Assembly (NCBI RefSeq): GCF_902832845.1
Contig: NZ_CADFDB010000022.1
Coordinates: forward strand, 1 to 35,142
DNA: 35,142 nt
Reading direction: 5' to 3'
Origin: Burkholderia metallica
GTDB lineage: Bacteria > Pseudomonadota > Gammaproteobacteria > Burkholderiales > Burkholderiaceae
Below, one piece after another: positions 25,607 through 33,777 of this stretch. Position numbers and translations under genes: made by a program. A model generated the notes under the pieces. That model worked only from the letters and a program-made list of their open reading frames with translations, did no database searches and was not told the origin of the DNA. The stretch's first letter is position 1, and each line of letters opens with the position of its first letter.

Positions 25607-28600
25607 AGCGGCCGCCTGCCTTCCGGCAGCGGCGTGCCGGCATGCTTTGCCGCATCGATGAACGCGCTCGGCAGCGGCGGGGGGCCGTCGGCCCGCGCCG
25701 ATCGCGCAGTCGACTTGCCCGCAGCCGGCCCTCGCGCGGCGAAGATGCGCGACGGCAGCACAAATTGCCGCAGCGTCAGCAACTCCAGCGGCCCCTTGCC
25801 CACGTCCGTGCGCAACACGACGCTCAACGGATACACGACATCGGGGGAAGGCGGCACCAGCGGTTCCTGTGTCGTCAGGCTGTCGGCACGCTCTGCCACG
25901 GCGGTTTCGTCACCCTCGTCACGCTCGACGCCACCGGCTTCCTGCGCGCCTGCGCCAGCCGCAGCTATCGGCCCCCGCCCCGCTCGTGGCGCACGCGTAT
26001 CCGGAACGGCCTGCCACGTCAGCAGAAAGGTCGCGCTGTCGATCGGCTGCACACGAGCCCGTTCGAGCATGCGAATCCATCCCCAGCGGCCGCCAAATTC
26101 GAATTGCTTGTTCGCGCCGGCCGATTCGGTCTGCCATTGCAACGACGTACCGAGCCCCTGCGTCCGGTTCGACGGCCACGTCATCGGCTGCCATGTTTCC
26201 TGCTGGTTGTAGTAATGCATGCGCTGGCCGTCGAGCATGAGCGTCGTTTCGGTCACGCCCACGGTCGGCACCGGCCGCAGGTCGAAACGATATTGCGGCT
26301 CACCCTGCGCGAGCAGATGGCCCGCCATGCGCTGCAGTAGGTTCATCGCCTTCAGGAAATCCGGATCGAAGCGCACGGCCGTTCCACCGGCCGATGCCGG
26401 CACCCACTGATCGCCCTGCAATTCGAGCACGCCCGCAAGCTGCGAACCGAGGAACGCACCGATCAGCCCGCCCTGCGGGCGCAGGAACCGGGCAAGTTCG
26501 GGAATCGATGCATCGTTACCGGTATTCGCAAACGGGTAACGGCCGGCGAACGAGCGATTCCAGGTCGCGACGATCGTCCTCCGCCATGCGTCGTTCAGGC
26601 TGGCCTGAGCCGGCTGCATCACCGTTTGCGTCGCCTGCGCGACCGGTCGCACGAAGAGCGCTTCGCCCATGCCGGCCCACTGCGCGCCCAGGCTCGCCGC
26701 GATCAGCTGCGCATAGGCGTGCGTATCGGCCAGTTCCGATCCGCGCCCCTGGAACAGCGATTGCGCTGCCTCCCTCGCCCGCGCGTCGGCATCGGGGCTA
26801 TCGTTGATCTGCTGGAGTTTCAGGCGCAGCGTCGTCACGCGATCCATGAAGCGCTGCAAGCTCAGGTCGTTGCCGCCGCCGTCGTCGCCTTGCGCGACGA
26901 TGCGCAGCACGGGGCCGAACGACGCGCCCAACGGCCCGGCGGGATCGGGCTTCGCCATCTGCGGCCCGTCGATCTTCCCCCCGAATATCTGCTGGGCCTT
27001 GTCGACCAGCGTATCGGACAGCGACGCCTTCAGCGCCCCCGCTCCTGCCTGATACTCGAGCGACTTCATCAGCGCGATCACCGGCGACTGCCGCGTATCG
27101 GCCATCAGCCTGAGCTGCTGGATCGAGGACGGCAGCGTCGGCGCCGGCTCCCATTGCAACCCGTTCATGAAGCCCTGCCAGCGATCCGCGTAGTCGTCGA
27201 AATAACGGCGGGTGAGCGCGGCCTTCAGGTCGGCCGCCGGCTGCTCCGGCGCATGGCGAACCGGGTGCTCCGCCAGCACCCAGTCGTGCGCGGCCTCGTT
27301 GCGCGTCGCGGCCTCCTCGATCGCCGCCGCGATCGCGCCGTCGTAGGCCTGCCGGGTAAAGGTACCCGGTACCGACGCCGTGGCCCGCAGCAGCCCGCGC
27401 GTGTCAGTGCCGGCCGTGAGCGACGCGAGTGTCTGGTCCGGGTAGCGGTTGCCCGCTGCTTCGATGACGCCCCGGTAGATCGTATCTTCCGAATTCTTCA
27501 CGCCGATGACCGCCAGCAGCGTCTGGCGCGCACCATTGACGAGGTCCGTGCGCGCGCGGATGCGCCAGTCGTCGTGCGCCTTCAGGCGATCGGCATAAAA
27601 GCCCAGCAGCCGCCCGGACAGGTCGAGCTTTTCCCCCGGACGAAGGCTCGCGCCCGTGCTCCAATAGCGAACCATCTGCGGCGTCATGAAGGCCGCATCG
27701 GCGCGCGCCGGCTCGGCCAGCATCAGGTAGGTCTTGAGCGCCTCGTGGCCGGCGAATGCCAGGCGACTGGTCCGGTCGTCGACCTGTTCGGTCTGCATCT
27801 GGCCGAGATCGACGAGCATGGCCTCGAGGTTCTGCTGAACCGGCGTGACCAGTACCTGACGGCTCGTCCGCGCATAGGGTTGCCACAGCGCCGCGAGCGT
27901 TTCGCGATCGCGGTTCATGCCGAACCGCGACATCAGCGGCGTGCGCTCCCGCGTCCGGCTTTCGTAGAAGGCGATACGCTGCTGCAGCGCCAGCAATGCG
28001 CGCAGCCGCGCCGCGGGATCCGGCGCTGCGTCCAGCGTGCGGAGCACCTGCTTCGTCCGCAGCACCTCGCGCGCGTTCGACACGCCGGACACCAGCATCC
28101 CCGCCGTCCACAGGCCCAGTGCCGTGAAGGCGACGATCGACCACGCGGTCACCGGGTGCCAGCCAACCCGACGGCCCGGTACGGCCCGCGCGGCGTCACC
28201 GAGATAACGCCACAACGGCTCACCGACGTCGCGCGCGATGCGCGGGTCGTGCGCGGCATTCGGACAGCCTACGAAAAACACACCTTCGACCTGCTGCCTG
28301 CGCTGAAACCTTCCGATCGCCGAATGGGCATCATTGCCGGACAGGCCGGCCATCCAGCCTGCCAGCTGGGCAATGCGTGTGTCGAGTCGCGCCGACAGCG
28401 TCGCCGCCCAGGTATCCGCAGCATTCCGTGCCAGTTGCGCCACGGCAAGATCGGCAAGGCGCCTGCGCACGGTATCGAGCGCGGCGCCGATCGCGTCGGC
28501 GTCGGCGGGACGCGGTATCCGGGCGCCCGCCACCGATGCACCGCTCCCGGCGGCCGAATCGGCATCGGCCACGTCGAGCACGTACACCGGCGCGGCCCAG

Positions 28601-29214
28601 CGCAACGTATCGGCGATGCGGGCGAGGTTCAGGCCATCGCGATCAATGCCGCGGCGCGGCGCGGGCGGCGGCACCATCCCGTCGACGGCCAACACGACGG
28701 CATCCACCGGCCGGCGACGGCGCAAGCGAACCACGCGCTTCAGCCACGCCTCGTCGGGCAGTCCGTTCTCACTTGTCCGGCTCCACAGCACGACCGCATC
28801 GTCGGCGAGCAGCCAGCCGGACTCCGCCAGTTCCGGCAACAGCCGAGCGATCGTCGGATCATCACCCGTCAGCAACAGCCACGGCTGACGGTAGCGCCAG
28901 CGGAACCCGTACCGGGCGCGCAACGCACTGCGCAGACCGACGAACGGATCGGACGGTGCCGACGGCCGGCCATCAGCCTCGGCATCGACAATTTCGGCCG
29001 ATCCGACCGCCTGCATTGCAGCCTTGCGTTCGGCGCGCCGAACCAGCAACGCATAAACGACAATCGCGATCACGAACAGCAGGGCCAGCGCGCAGACGGC
29101 CAGCAGCCGCTCCTCCATCGTCGACAGCCCGATCCGCTCACCTTTGCCGAACACGAAAAGCGACGCGCCGATCAGCGCCGTGAACAAAGCAGCCAGTGTG
29201 TAATTCAAACGCAT
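25603..29214 (-). CDS. tssM: T6SS membrane-complex protein TssM (IcmF family), P-loop missing
   Basis: A 1203-residue inner-membrane protein that spans the periplasm and joins TssJ. Helices are near 5-22, 38-58 and 354-376; between the second and third lies the cytoplasmic domain and after the third the large periplasmic part with late ImcF/IcmF C-terminal features (PFANTGNDASIPELARFL, FLGSQLAGVLE). Where most relatives have GPPGSGKT, this one reads LLLTGDDPTIARLL (113-126), so the Walker A motif is gone, as in some other TssM proteins such as that of enteroaggregative E. coli. The ATG at 29214 has AGGAG about 6 bases upstream, 11 bases after the stop of the preceding gene. The last 90 residues are low in order and rich in Ala, Gly and Pro. 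Confidence 0.9.
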   Translation of the reverse strand: MRLNYTLAALFTALIGASLFVFGKGERIGLSTMEERLLAVCALALLFVIAIVVYALLVRRAERKAAMQAVGSAEIVDAEADGRPSAPSDPFVGLRSALRARYGFRWRYRQPWLLLTGDDPTIARLLPELAESGWLLADDAVVLWSRTSENGLPDEAWLKRVVRLRRRRPVDAVVLAVDGMVPPPAPRRGIDRDGLNLARIADTLRWAAPVYVLDVADADSAAGSGASVAGARIPRPADADAIGAALDTVRRRLADLAVAQLARNAADTWAATLSARLDTRIAQLAGWMAGLSGNDAHSAIGRFQRRQQVEGVFFVGCPNAAHDPRIARDVGEPLWRYLGDAARAVPGRRVGWHPVTAWSIVAFTALGLWTAGMLVSGVSNAREVLRTKQVLRTLDAAPDPAARLRALLALQQRIAFYESRTRERTPLMSRFGMNRDRETLAALWQPYARTSRQVLVTPVQQNLEAMLVDLGQMQTEQVDDRTSRLAFAGHEALKTYLMLAEPARADAAFMTPQMVRYWSTGASLRPGEKLDLSGRLLGFYADRLKAHDDWRIRARTDLVNGARQTLLAVIGVKNSEDTIYRGVIEAAGNRYPDQTLASLTAGTDTRGLLRATASVPGTFTRQAYDGAIAAAIEEAATRNEAAHDWVLAEHPVRHAPEQPAADLKAALTRRYFDDYADRWQGFMNGLQWEPAPTLPSSIQQLRLMADTRQSPVIALMKSLEYQAGAGALKASLSDTLVDKAQQIFGGKIDGPQMAKPDPAGPLGASFGPVLRIVAQGDDGGGNDLSLQRFMDRVTTLRLKLQQINDSPDADARAREAAQSLFQGRGSELADTHAYAQLIAASLGAQWAGMGEALFVRPVAQATQTVMQPAQASLNDAWRRTIVATWNRSFAGRYPFANTGNDASIPELARFLRPQGGLIGAFLGSQLAGVLELQGDQWVPASAGGTAVRFDPDFLKAMNLLQRMAGHLLAQGEPQYRFDLRPVPTVGVTETTLMLDGQRMHYYNQQETWQPMTWPSNRTQGLGTSLQWQTESAGANKQFEFGGRWGWIRMLERARVQPIDSATFLLTWQAVPDTRAPRAGRGPIAAAGAGAQEAGGVERDEGDETAVAERADSLTTQEPLVPPSPDVVYPLSVVLRTDVGKGPLELLTLRQFVLPSRIFAARGPAAGKSTARSARADGPPPLPSAFIDAAKHAGTPLPEGRRPL

Positions 29215-29225
29215 CGCGGCTCCTG

Positions 29226-30500
29226 TCAAAATCTCGGCGCGACGACCGCGACCGTCACGTGATCCGCGTGGGCAACGCTGACCAGCTGCGTTCGTGCGGA
29301 AACCCGCGCGTGCTCCAGCGCCAAGGCGACGCATAGCCATGGCGCCGCCATGCCGGCCGTGCCGATCCGCAGGTCGATGTCGTGCTGGCCGTCAAGGTTC
29401 GGCGTCTGCATCGCGCCGATACCGCGTGCATCGAGAGCGCTCGCCAGTGCGTGATTCAGCGGCGCCTCCGCGCCGCCGGCCATCCAGTGGTCGAGCAGCT
29501 CCGGGCCACGCACGCGTGCCCAGAGCAGTGCCTGGGCCACACCCTGCGCCAGCGTCGCCTCATCGCGTCGTTCCGGACGAAAGAGCAGCGCCTGAGTCGT
29601 CGGCCGGGTACGCGCCGTGACCGACTGCGAGGCCAGCAGCAGGATCACGCCTGCTTCGGCTGCCCCTTCCGCCGGACGCGCATTCAGCAACGCGTTGAGT
29701 TGCACGACGCACAGCAGGACGACCGCATCGGCCCCTTCGTCGTCTTTTCCGTCTATCCAGCGATCGGCCGCGATCAGTTCCGGCGCCGTCGTATCGATTT
29801 CGGGCTTGACCGATGCGCGCAATCGATTCGCAGCCCAGCCGGCATGCCATGCGTTCTCGATCTCGGGTGTCGAAAGCAACGTGTCGACGCCCAGCCGAAT
29901 CCGCAATGGCGTGCGTTCGGGCATCGCCCGCAGCGTGGGCGCGATCCCGCGAAGCAGCGTGTCGAACAGGTGGCTCAGCAACGCACGGTGCCGCTGCGCA
30001 TCCGCGTGATCGTCTTCGGGTATCCATGCCTCCCCTTCCGGCTCGATCCAGCGTGCCGCCACGACTTCATGATCCCCCGGGAAACGGGCTTGCTGCGCCA
30101 GCGCGAGTCGCTTCTCCACGACGGCATCGGCCCGGTTGTCGTGAGCCTGCGCGGAAAAGACGAATCCCGATCCGAGCACGTGAAGGGGGACGCGGGCACG
30201 GCGGCAAACCGACTCGACATGACGCTGCCGAGCTGCGTTGTAGTCGATCGCACGCCGTCGCGGCGCCTGCAGGACGCCGAGGTAAGCGAGAAACGGGACC
30301 AACCAGCCGATGGCCGGAAACACGACGACGCAACACCAGAACCATGGCGTGTTCGTGGGTTCGCCAGTGGGCCAGAAGCGGACGACGCAGAATGCGCCGC
30401 CCCCTGTCAGGATGACGAACAACAGCGTCCATGCCAGCCAGGCCGGCCGAATGCTCGGCACGTCGCGCTCCGGGCCGATCCTCTGAAGGTCGAATGCCAT
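29226..30500 (-). CDS. T6SS-linked two-helix membrane protein of unknown function
   Basis: A 424-residue protein I cannot name. Two hydrophobic helices (22-43 and 53-77) sit at the N-terminus, then about 340 soluble residues with SGFVFSAQAHDNRADAVVEK near 110-130 and a C-terminal GTAGMAAPWLCVALALEHAR. Charge distribution puts the soluble part on either side, so topology is open. Its ATG (30500) overlaps the PAAR stop as TGATG and it ends 11 bases before tssM. This fixed position between spike tip and membrane complex suggests an accessory of effector loading or of the membrane complex. It is not TssL (no DotU segment) or TssK. The C-terminal part has a faint resemblance to thiolase-fold proteins, which I do not trust without a structure search. 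Confidence 0.72.
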   Translation of the reverse strand: MAFDLQRIGPERDVPSIRPAWLAWTLLFVILTGGGAFCVVRFWPTGEPTNTPWFWCCVVVFPAIGWLVPFLAYLGVLQAPRRRAIDYNAARQRHVESVCRRARVPLHVLGSGFVFSAQAHDNRADAVVEKRLALAQQARFPGDHEVVAARWIEPEGEAWIPEDDHADAQRHRALLSHLFDTLLRGIAPTLRAMPERTPLRIRLGVDTLLSTPEIENAWHAGWAANRLRASVKPEIDTTAPELIAADRWIDGKDDEGADAVVLLCVVQLNALLNARPAEGAAEAGVILLLASQSVTARTRPTTQALLFRPERRDEATLAQGVAQALLWARVRGPELLDHWMAGGAEAPLNHALASALDARGIGAMQTPNLDGQHDIDLRIGTAGMAAPWLCVALALEHARVSARTQLVSVAHADHVTVAVVAPRF

Positions 30501-30757
30501 CACGCGCAGCCCGTCACCTTGCTCGACGCGATCAGCGTGGCCCCACAGCGGGTCTTGTGCCCATGGAACGAGAGCGGCAGATCGCCATCGCGCATTCGTG
30601 CGTTGCCCTCGGCGATTTCGTTGTCGCCGCAACGCGGGCACGAAACCTTGTCGGTCTTGCGCGCCGCGCCGCGGCCGTGCAGCTTGACGCGGGATGAGCC
30701 GGTCAGCACCTTGCCGCCGTGGCTCGTTGCGTCGCCGACGTAGATGACGTTTGGCAT
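30500..30757 (-). CDS. PAAR-domain spike-tip protein
   Basis: A stand-alone PAAR protein of 85 residues, which sharpens the VgrG spike of T6SS. The compact domain shows VLTGSSRVKLHGRGAARKTD and a metal-binding set Cys40, Cys43, His65, His67 and Cys71, with zinc expected. AGGAG lies 7 bases before ATG 30757. No toxic extension is fused. It lies between the four-copy membrane-protein array and the two-helix protein, so it probably delivers the effector encoded upstream. Confidence 0.9.
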   Translation of the reverse strand: MPNVIYVGDATSHGGKVLTGSSRVKLHGRGAARKTDKVSCPRCGDNEIAEGNARMRDGDLPLSFHGHKTRCGATLIASSKVTGCA

Positions 30758-30851
30758 TTTTTGGTCTCCTATGGAGTTGAAATGGCAACTGGGACGAATG
30801 GGGATCGTGGGGTCGGGGTGTTTCGCCAGAGCGGTTGTGGTTGCGCGCTCG

Positions 30852-31790
30852 TTATCGATATGCCGGCGGATTCAGACTCGAATCGCGTATGTACGGGTCG
30901 CCCGGTTCAATGTGACACTCGGCTTCCACATCCGCCGGCCATTTCGGTACCTTGCTCGTGGCGCGGTGCACCAGACGACCGATGAAGAACAGCACGTGGA
31001 ACGGGAACATCAGCCACTTGAAGACCGGATTCCATGCATCGTGCGAAACAAGTTGTATCCAGCCCTGGTACAACGTCTCGCGCTTGTCCGCGATCGGGAG
31101 ATAGAGATCGAGTCCGGGTGCATTGAGTACCGCGCGCGGCCCTTCTTCCATGTAGCGGCGGATGAATTCCCAGTGGCGCAGGCAGTATTCCTTGCTGCTG
31201 GATGCATAGCCGAACACGAACATCTCTTCGACGGTTTCGGGGTCTTTCAGCACAAGCCCACATATGCCGAACGAGCGAATACCCGCGGCCTGTGCGTTCA
31301 CACGCAACGCGAAGTACACGTTGTCCCATGACGCCTTCAGTACTGTGCCGTCGCCGCGAAACACGTAGACCTTGCGATTCCGACGATTCAGGCGAATCGG
31401 ATAATGCGTATAGCGAAACCACTCACCAATCCACCGATAAAATATGACAATGACACTCGCCTCCGAACAAAATAAGACTGTTCCAAATATCGCAGACGAC
31501 ATCACCCCAAACCTCTCTCGACCATCCCACCTTTCATTAAGGTAGTAGTCAAATATCACGGAATACCATGTAGATACAATTACCCACCCAAACGAGCAGA
31601 TAGCCCCACCACCGATTATCGACATCAAACCACGATTGGAGTAATAGCCGTCAACCAATTCCAGGTACGCCGAATTCATCCGAATCACCCTCATGGATGC
31701 ATGCGGATCTGCCTCGCGTCGCTTAACTGGCAAATGCCACTCGCGGTCTTTCTCGGTGATCGGCCGCTGCTTCTTGCTCGTCGTGAACAT
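30852..31790 (-). CDS. Tandem membrane protein copy 1 (immunity-like), distal
   Basis: A 312-residue membrane protein, one of four tandem paralogues; it resembles the T6SS-linked family I remember as DUF6708, unverified. Residues 1-54 are conserved, about 55-120 hold two helices with a short loop (YLNERWDG) and differ from every other copy, 121-312 are nearly identical in all copies and include VYVFRGDGTVLKASW and a hydrophobic stretch near 256-275. ATG 31790 is chosen since GGGGG precedes it by 4 bases; a GTG lies one codon upstream. Differences: Asn at 157 (Asp in others), AYR at the end instead of EYR. The most likely role is protection from a pore-forming T6SS effector, by analogy with VasX and its membrane immunity protein TsiV2. 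Inference, not shown. Confidence 0.75.
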   Translation of the reverse strand: MFTTSKKQRPITEKDREWHLPVKRREADPHASMRVIRMNSAYLELVDGYYSNRGLMSIIGGGAICSFGWVIVSTWYSVIFDYYLNERWDGRERFGVMSSAIFGTVLFCSEASVIVIFYRWIGEWFRYTHYPIRLNRRNRKVYVFRGDGTVLKASWDNVYFALRVNAQAAGIRSFGICGLVLKDPETVEEMFVFGYASSSKEYCLRHWEFIRRYMEEGPRAVLNAPGLDLYLPIADKRETLYQGWIQLVSHDAWNPVFKWLMFPFHVLFFIGRLVHRATSKVPKWPADVEAECHIEPGDPYIRDSSLNPPAYR

Positions 31791-31819
31791 CACACCCCCG
31801 CCATCACTTTTTGCAGAAT
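31790..31819 (-). pseudogene. Effector C-terminus fossil before copy 1
   Basis: Ten codons, ILQKVMAGV and stop, ending in TGA that overlaps the ATG of copy 1 as TGATG. The intact upstream effector ends DFNKIMAGM and joins copy 4 by the same overlap. Could instead be kept only as a ribosome-binding spacer. Confidence 0.5.
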
Positions 31820-31826
31820 TCAGCCG

Positions 31827-32765
31827 TTATCGATATTCCGGCGGATTCAAACTCGAATCCCGCACGTACGAGTCGCCCGGTTCAATGCGGCATTCGGCTT
31901 CCACGTCCGCCGGCCATTTCGGCACCTTGCTCGTGGCGCGATGCACCAGACGACCGATGAAGAACAGCACGTGGAACGGGAACATCAGCCACTTGAAGAC
32001 CGGATTCCATGCATCGCGCGAAACCAGTTGTATCCAGCCTTGGTACAGCGTCTCGCGCTTGTCTGCGATCGGGAGATAGAGATCGAGTCCGGGGGCATTG
32101 AGTACCGCGCGCGGCCCTTCTTCCATGTAGCGGCGGATGAACTCCCAGTGGCGTAGGCAGTATTCCTTGCTGCTGGATGCGTAGCCGAACACGAACATCT
32201 CTTCGACGGTCTCGGGATCCTTCAGCACAAGCCCGCATATGCCGAACGCGCGAATACCGACGGCCTGTGCGTTCACACGCAACGCGAAGTACACGTCGTC
32301 CCATGACGCCTTCAGTACTGTGCCGTCGCCGCGAAAGACGTAGACCGTGCGAGTACGGCGATTCAGGCGAATCGGATAGTGCGCATAACAAAACCACTCA
32401 CCAATTCTTCTAAGAAATAAAATGCTTCCTATCACCAAAGAAAGCAATATTAAAGTTGAAAAACTAACTACCAATAACATCTGCCATTCTTCTCGTCGAT
32501 CCCAGTTTTTATTCAGATATCTATCGAACAAAACTGAACCCCATATCATCAAAATAAAAAATATTCCACTTCCGCACGCCATTAACCCTATAGCGCCCAT
32601 CCCGCCCCTATTTGAGTAGTAACCGTCGACCAATTCCAGGTACGTCGAATTCATCCGAATCACCCTCATGGATGCATGCGGATCTGCCTCGCGTCGCTTA
32701 ACTGGCAAATGCCACTCGAGGTCTTTCTCGGTGATCGGCCGCTGCTTCTTGCTCGTCGTGAACAT
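31827..32765 (-). CDS. Tandem membrane protein copy 2 (immunity-like)
   Basis: The same 312-residue architecture. The variable segment reads GMGAIGLMACGSG then a loop RYLNKNWDRR and a second helix LLLVVSFSTLILLSLVIGSI, unlike copy 1. Just after it, RRTRTVYVFR matches copy 4, whereas copies 1 and 3 have RRNRKVYVFR, a sign of recombination between copies. Early residues PITEKD match copy 1. FCYAHYP replaces FRYTHYP. The variable DNA (about 32406-32603) is visibly AT-rich. ATG 32765 follows GGGGGCGTG. Confidence 0.75.
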   Translation of the reverse strand: MFTTSKKQRPITEKDLEWHLPVKRREADPHASMRVIRMNSTYLELVDGYYSNRGGMGAIGLMACGSGIFFILMIWGSVLFDRYLNKNWDRREEWQMLLVVSFSTLILLSLVIGSILFLRRIGEWFCYAHYPIRLNRRTRTVYVFRGDGTVLKASWDDVYFALRVNAQAVGIRAFGICGLVLKDPETVEEMFVFGYASSSKEYCLRHWEFIRRYMEEGPRAVLNAPGLDLYLPIADKRETLYQGWIQLVSRDAWNPVFKWLMFPFHVLFFIGRLVHRATSKVPKWPADVEAECRIEPGDSYVRDSSLNPPEYR

Positions 32766-32797
32766 CACGCCCCCGCCATCACTTTTTTGCAGAATTC
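32765..32797 (-). pseudogene. Effector C-terminus fossil before copy 2
   Basis: Eleven codons, EFCKKVMAGA and stop, with the same TGATG overlap on copy 2. One extra A in the A-run shifts the frame upstream relative to the fossil before copy 1, as expected of sequence no longer under coding selection. Confidence 0.5.
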
Positions 32798-32802
32798 AGC
32801 CG

Positions 32803-33741
32803 TTATCGATATTCCGGCGGATTCAAACTCGAATCGCGCACATACGGATCGCCCGGTTCAATGCGACATTCGGCTTCCACATCCGCCGGCCATTTCGGCA
32901 CCTTGCTCGTGGCGCGATACACCAGACGGCCGATAAAGAACAGCACGTGGAACGGGAACATCACCCATTTGAAGACCGGATTCCATGCATCGTGCGAAAC
33001 CAGTTGTATCCAGCCCTGGTACAGCGTCTCGCGCTTGTCTGCGATCGGGAGATAGAGATCGAGTCCCGGTGCGTTGAGTACCGAGCGCGGCCCTTCTTCC
33101 ATGTAGCGACGGATGAATTCCCAGTGGCGCAGGCAGTTTTCCTTGCTGCTGGATGCGTAGCCGAACACGAACATCTCTTCGACTGTCTCGGGGTCTTTCA
33201 GCACAAGCCCACATATGCCGAGCGTGCGAATACCGGCAGCCTGTGCGTTCACGCGCAACGCGAAGTACACGTCGTCCCATGACGCCTTCAGTACTGTGCC
33301 GTCGCCGCGAAACACGTAGACCTTGCGATTCCGACGATTCAGGCGAATTGGGTAATGCGTGTATCTGAACCATTCCCCGATTTTCATGAGAAATGCGACG
33401 CTTCCAGCAATCACCGAAATCGAGATAATTGAACATACCCCAAGCGACGTTAGCATTTGTAATTCGTCACTTCCATTCCACGCAGGATTCAAATAATTAT
33501 TGAAAATCACCACACCCCAAATCGAAAAAAACGCCCACGAAAATACACTTACCGCCAGCAATCCTATAAAACTCATTAACCCCCGATTCGAGCAGTATCC
33601 GTCAACCAATTCCAGATACGTCGAGTTCAACCGGATCACCCTCATTGATGCATGCGGATCTGCCTCGCGTCGCTTAACTGGCAAATGCCACTCGCGGTCC
33701 CGCTCAGTAAGCGGTCGCTGCTTCTTGCTCGTCGTAAACAT
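32803..33741 (-). CDS. Tandem membrane protein copy 3 (immunity-like)
   Basis: The same layout; variable segment LMSFIGLLAVSVFSWAFF, loop NNYLNPAWNGSDE, second helix near MLTSLGVCSIISISVIAGSV. It begins PLTERD like copy 4 (PLTEQD) and has KWVMF like copy 4, but RRNRKVYVFR like copy 1. Single changes: CSNRG for YSNRG, KENCL for KEYCL, PRSVL for PRAVL. ATG 33741 follows GGGAG with 4 bases between. AT-rich variable DNA at about 33382-33579. Confidence 0.75.
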   Translation of the reverse strand: MFTTSKKQRPLTERDREWHLPVKRREADPHASMRVIRLNSTYLELVDGYCSNRGLMSFIGLLAVSVFSWAFFSIWGVVIFNNYLNPAWNGSDELQMLTSLGVCSIISISVIAGSVAFLMKIGEWFRYTHYPIRLNRRNRKVYVFRGDGTVLKASWDDVYFALRVNAQAAGIRTLGICGLVLKDPETVEEMFVFGYASSSKENCLRHWEFIRRYMEEGPRSVLNAPGLDLYLPIADKRETLYQGWIQLVSHDAWNPVFKWVMFPFHVLFFIGRLVYRATSKVPKWPADVEAECRIEPGDPYVRDSSLNPPEYR

Positions 33742-33770
33742 CACACTCCCGCCATCACTTTTTCCAGAAT
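33741..33770 (-). pseudogene. Effector C-terminus fossil before copy 3
   Basis: Ten codons, ILEKVMAGV and stop, with TGATG overlap on copy 3. It differs from the fossil before copy 1 mainly by Glu for Gln. Confidence 0.5.
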
Positions 33771-33777
33771 TAAGCCA

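Noticed and set aside
26626-29262. A plus-strand open frame of 878 codons
   Set aside because: Antisense shadow of tssM with Arg-rich composition.
31790-33772. Repeated short spacers in the four-gene array, considered as CRISPR or attachment sites
   Set aside because: The period is 975 bp with coding genes between and no integrase or cas gene; the spacers are explained as gene junctions.
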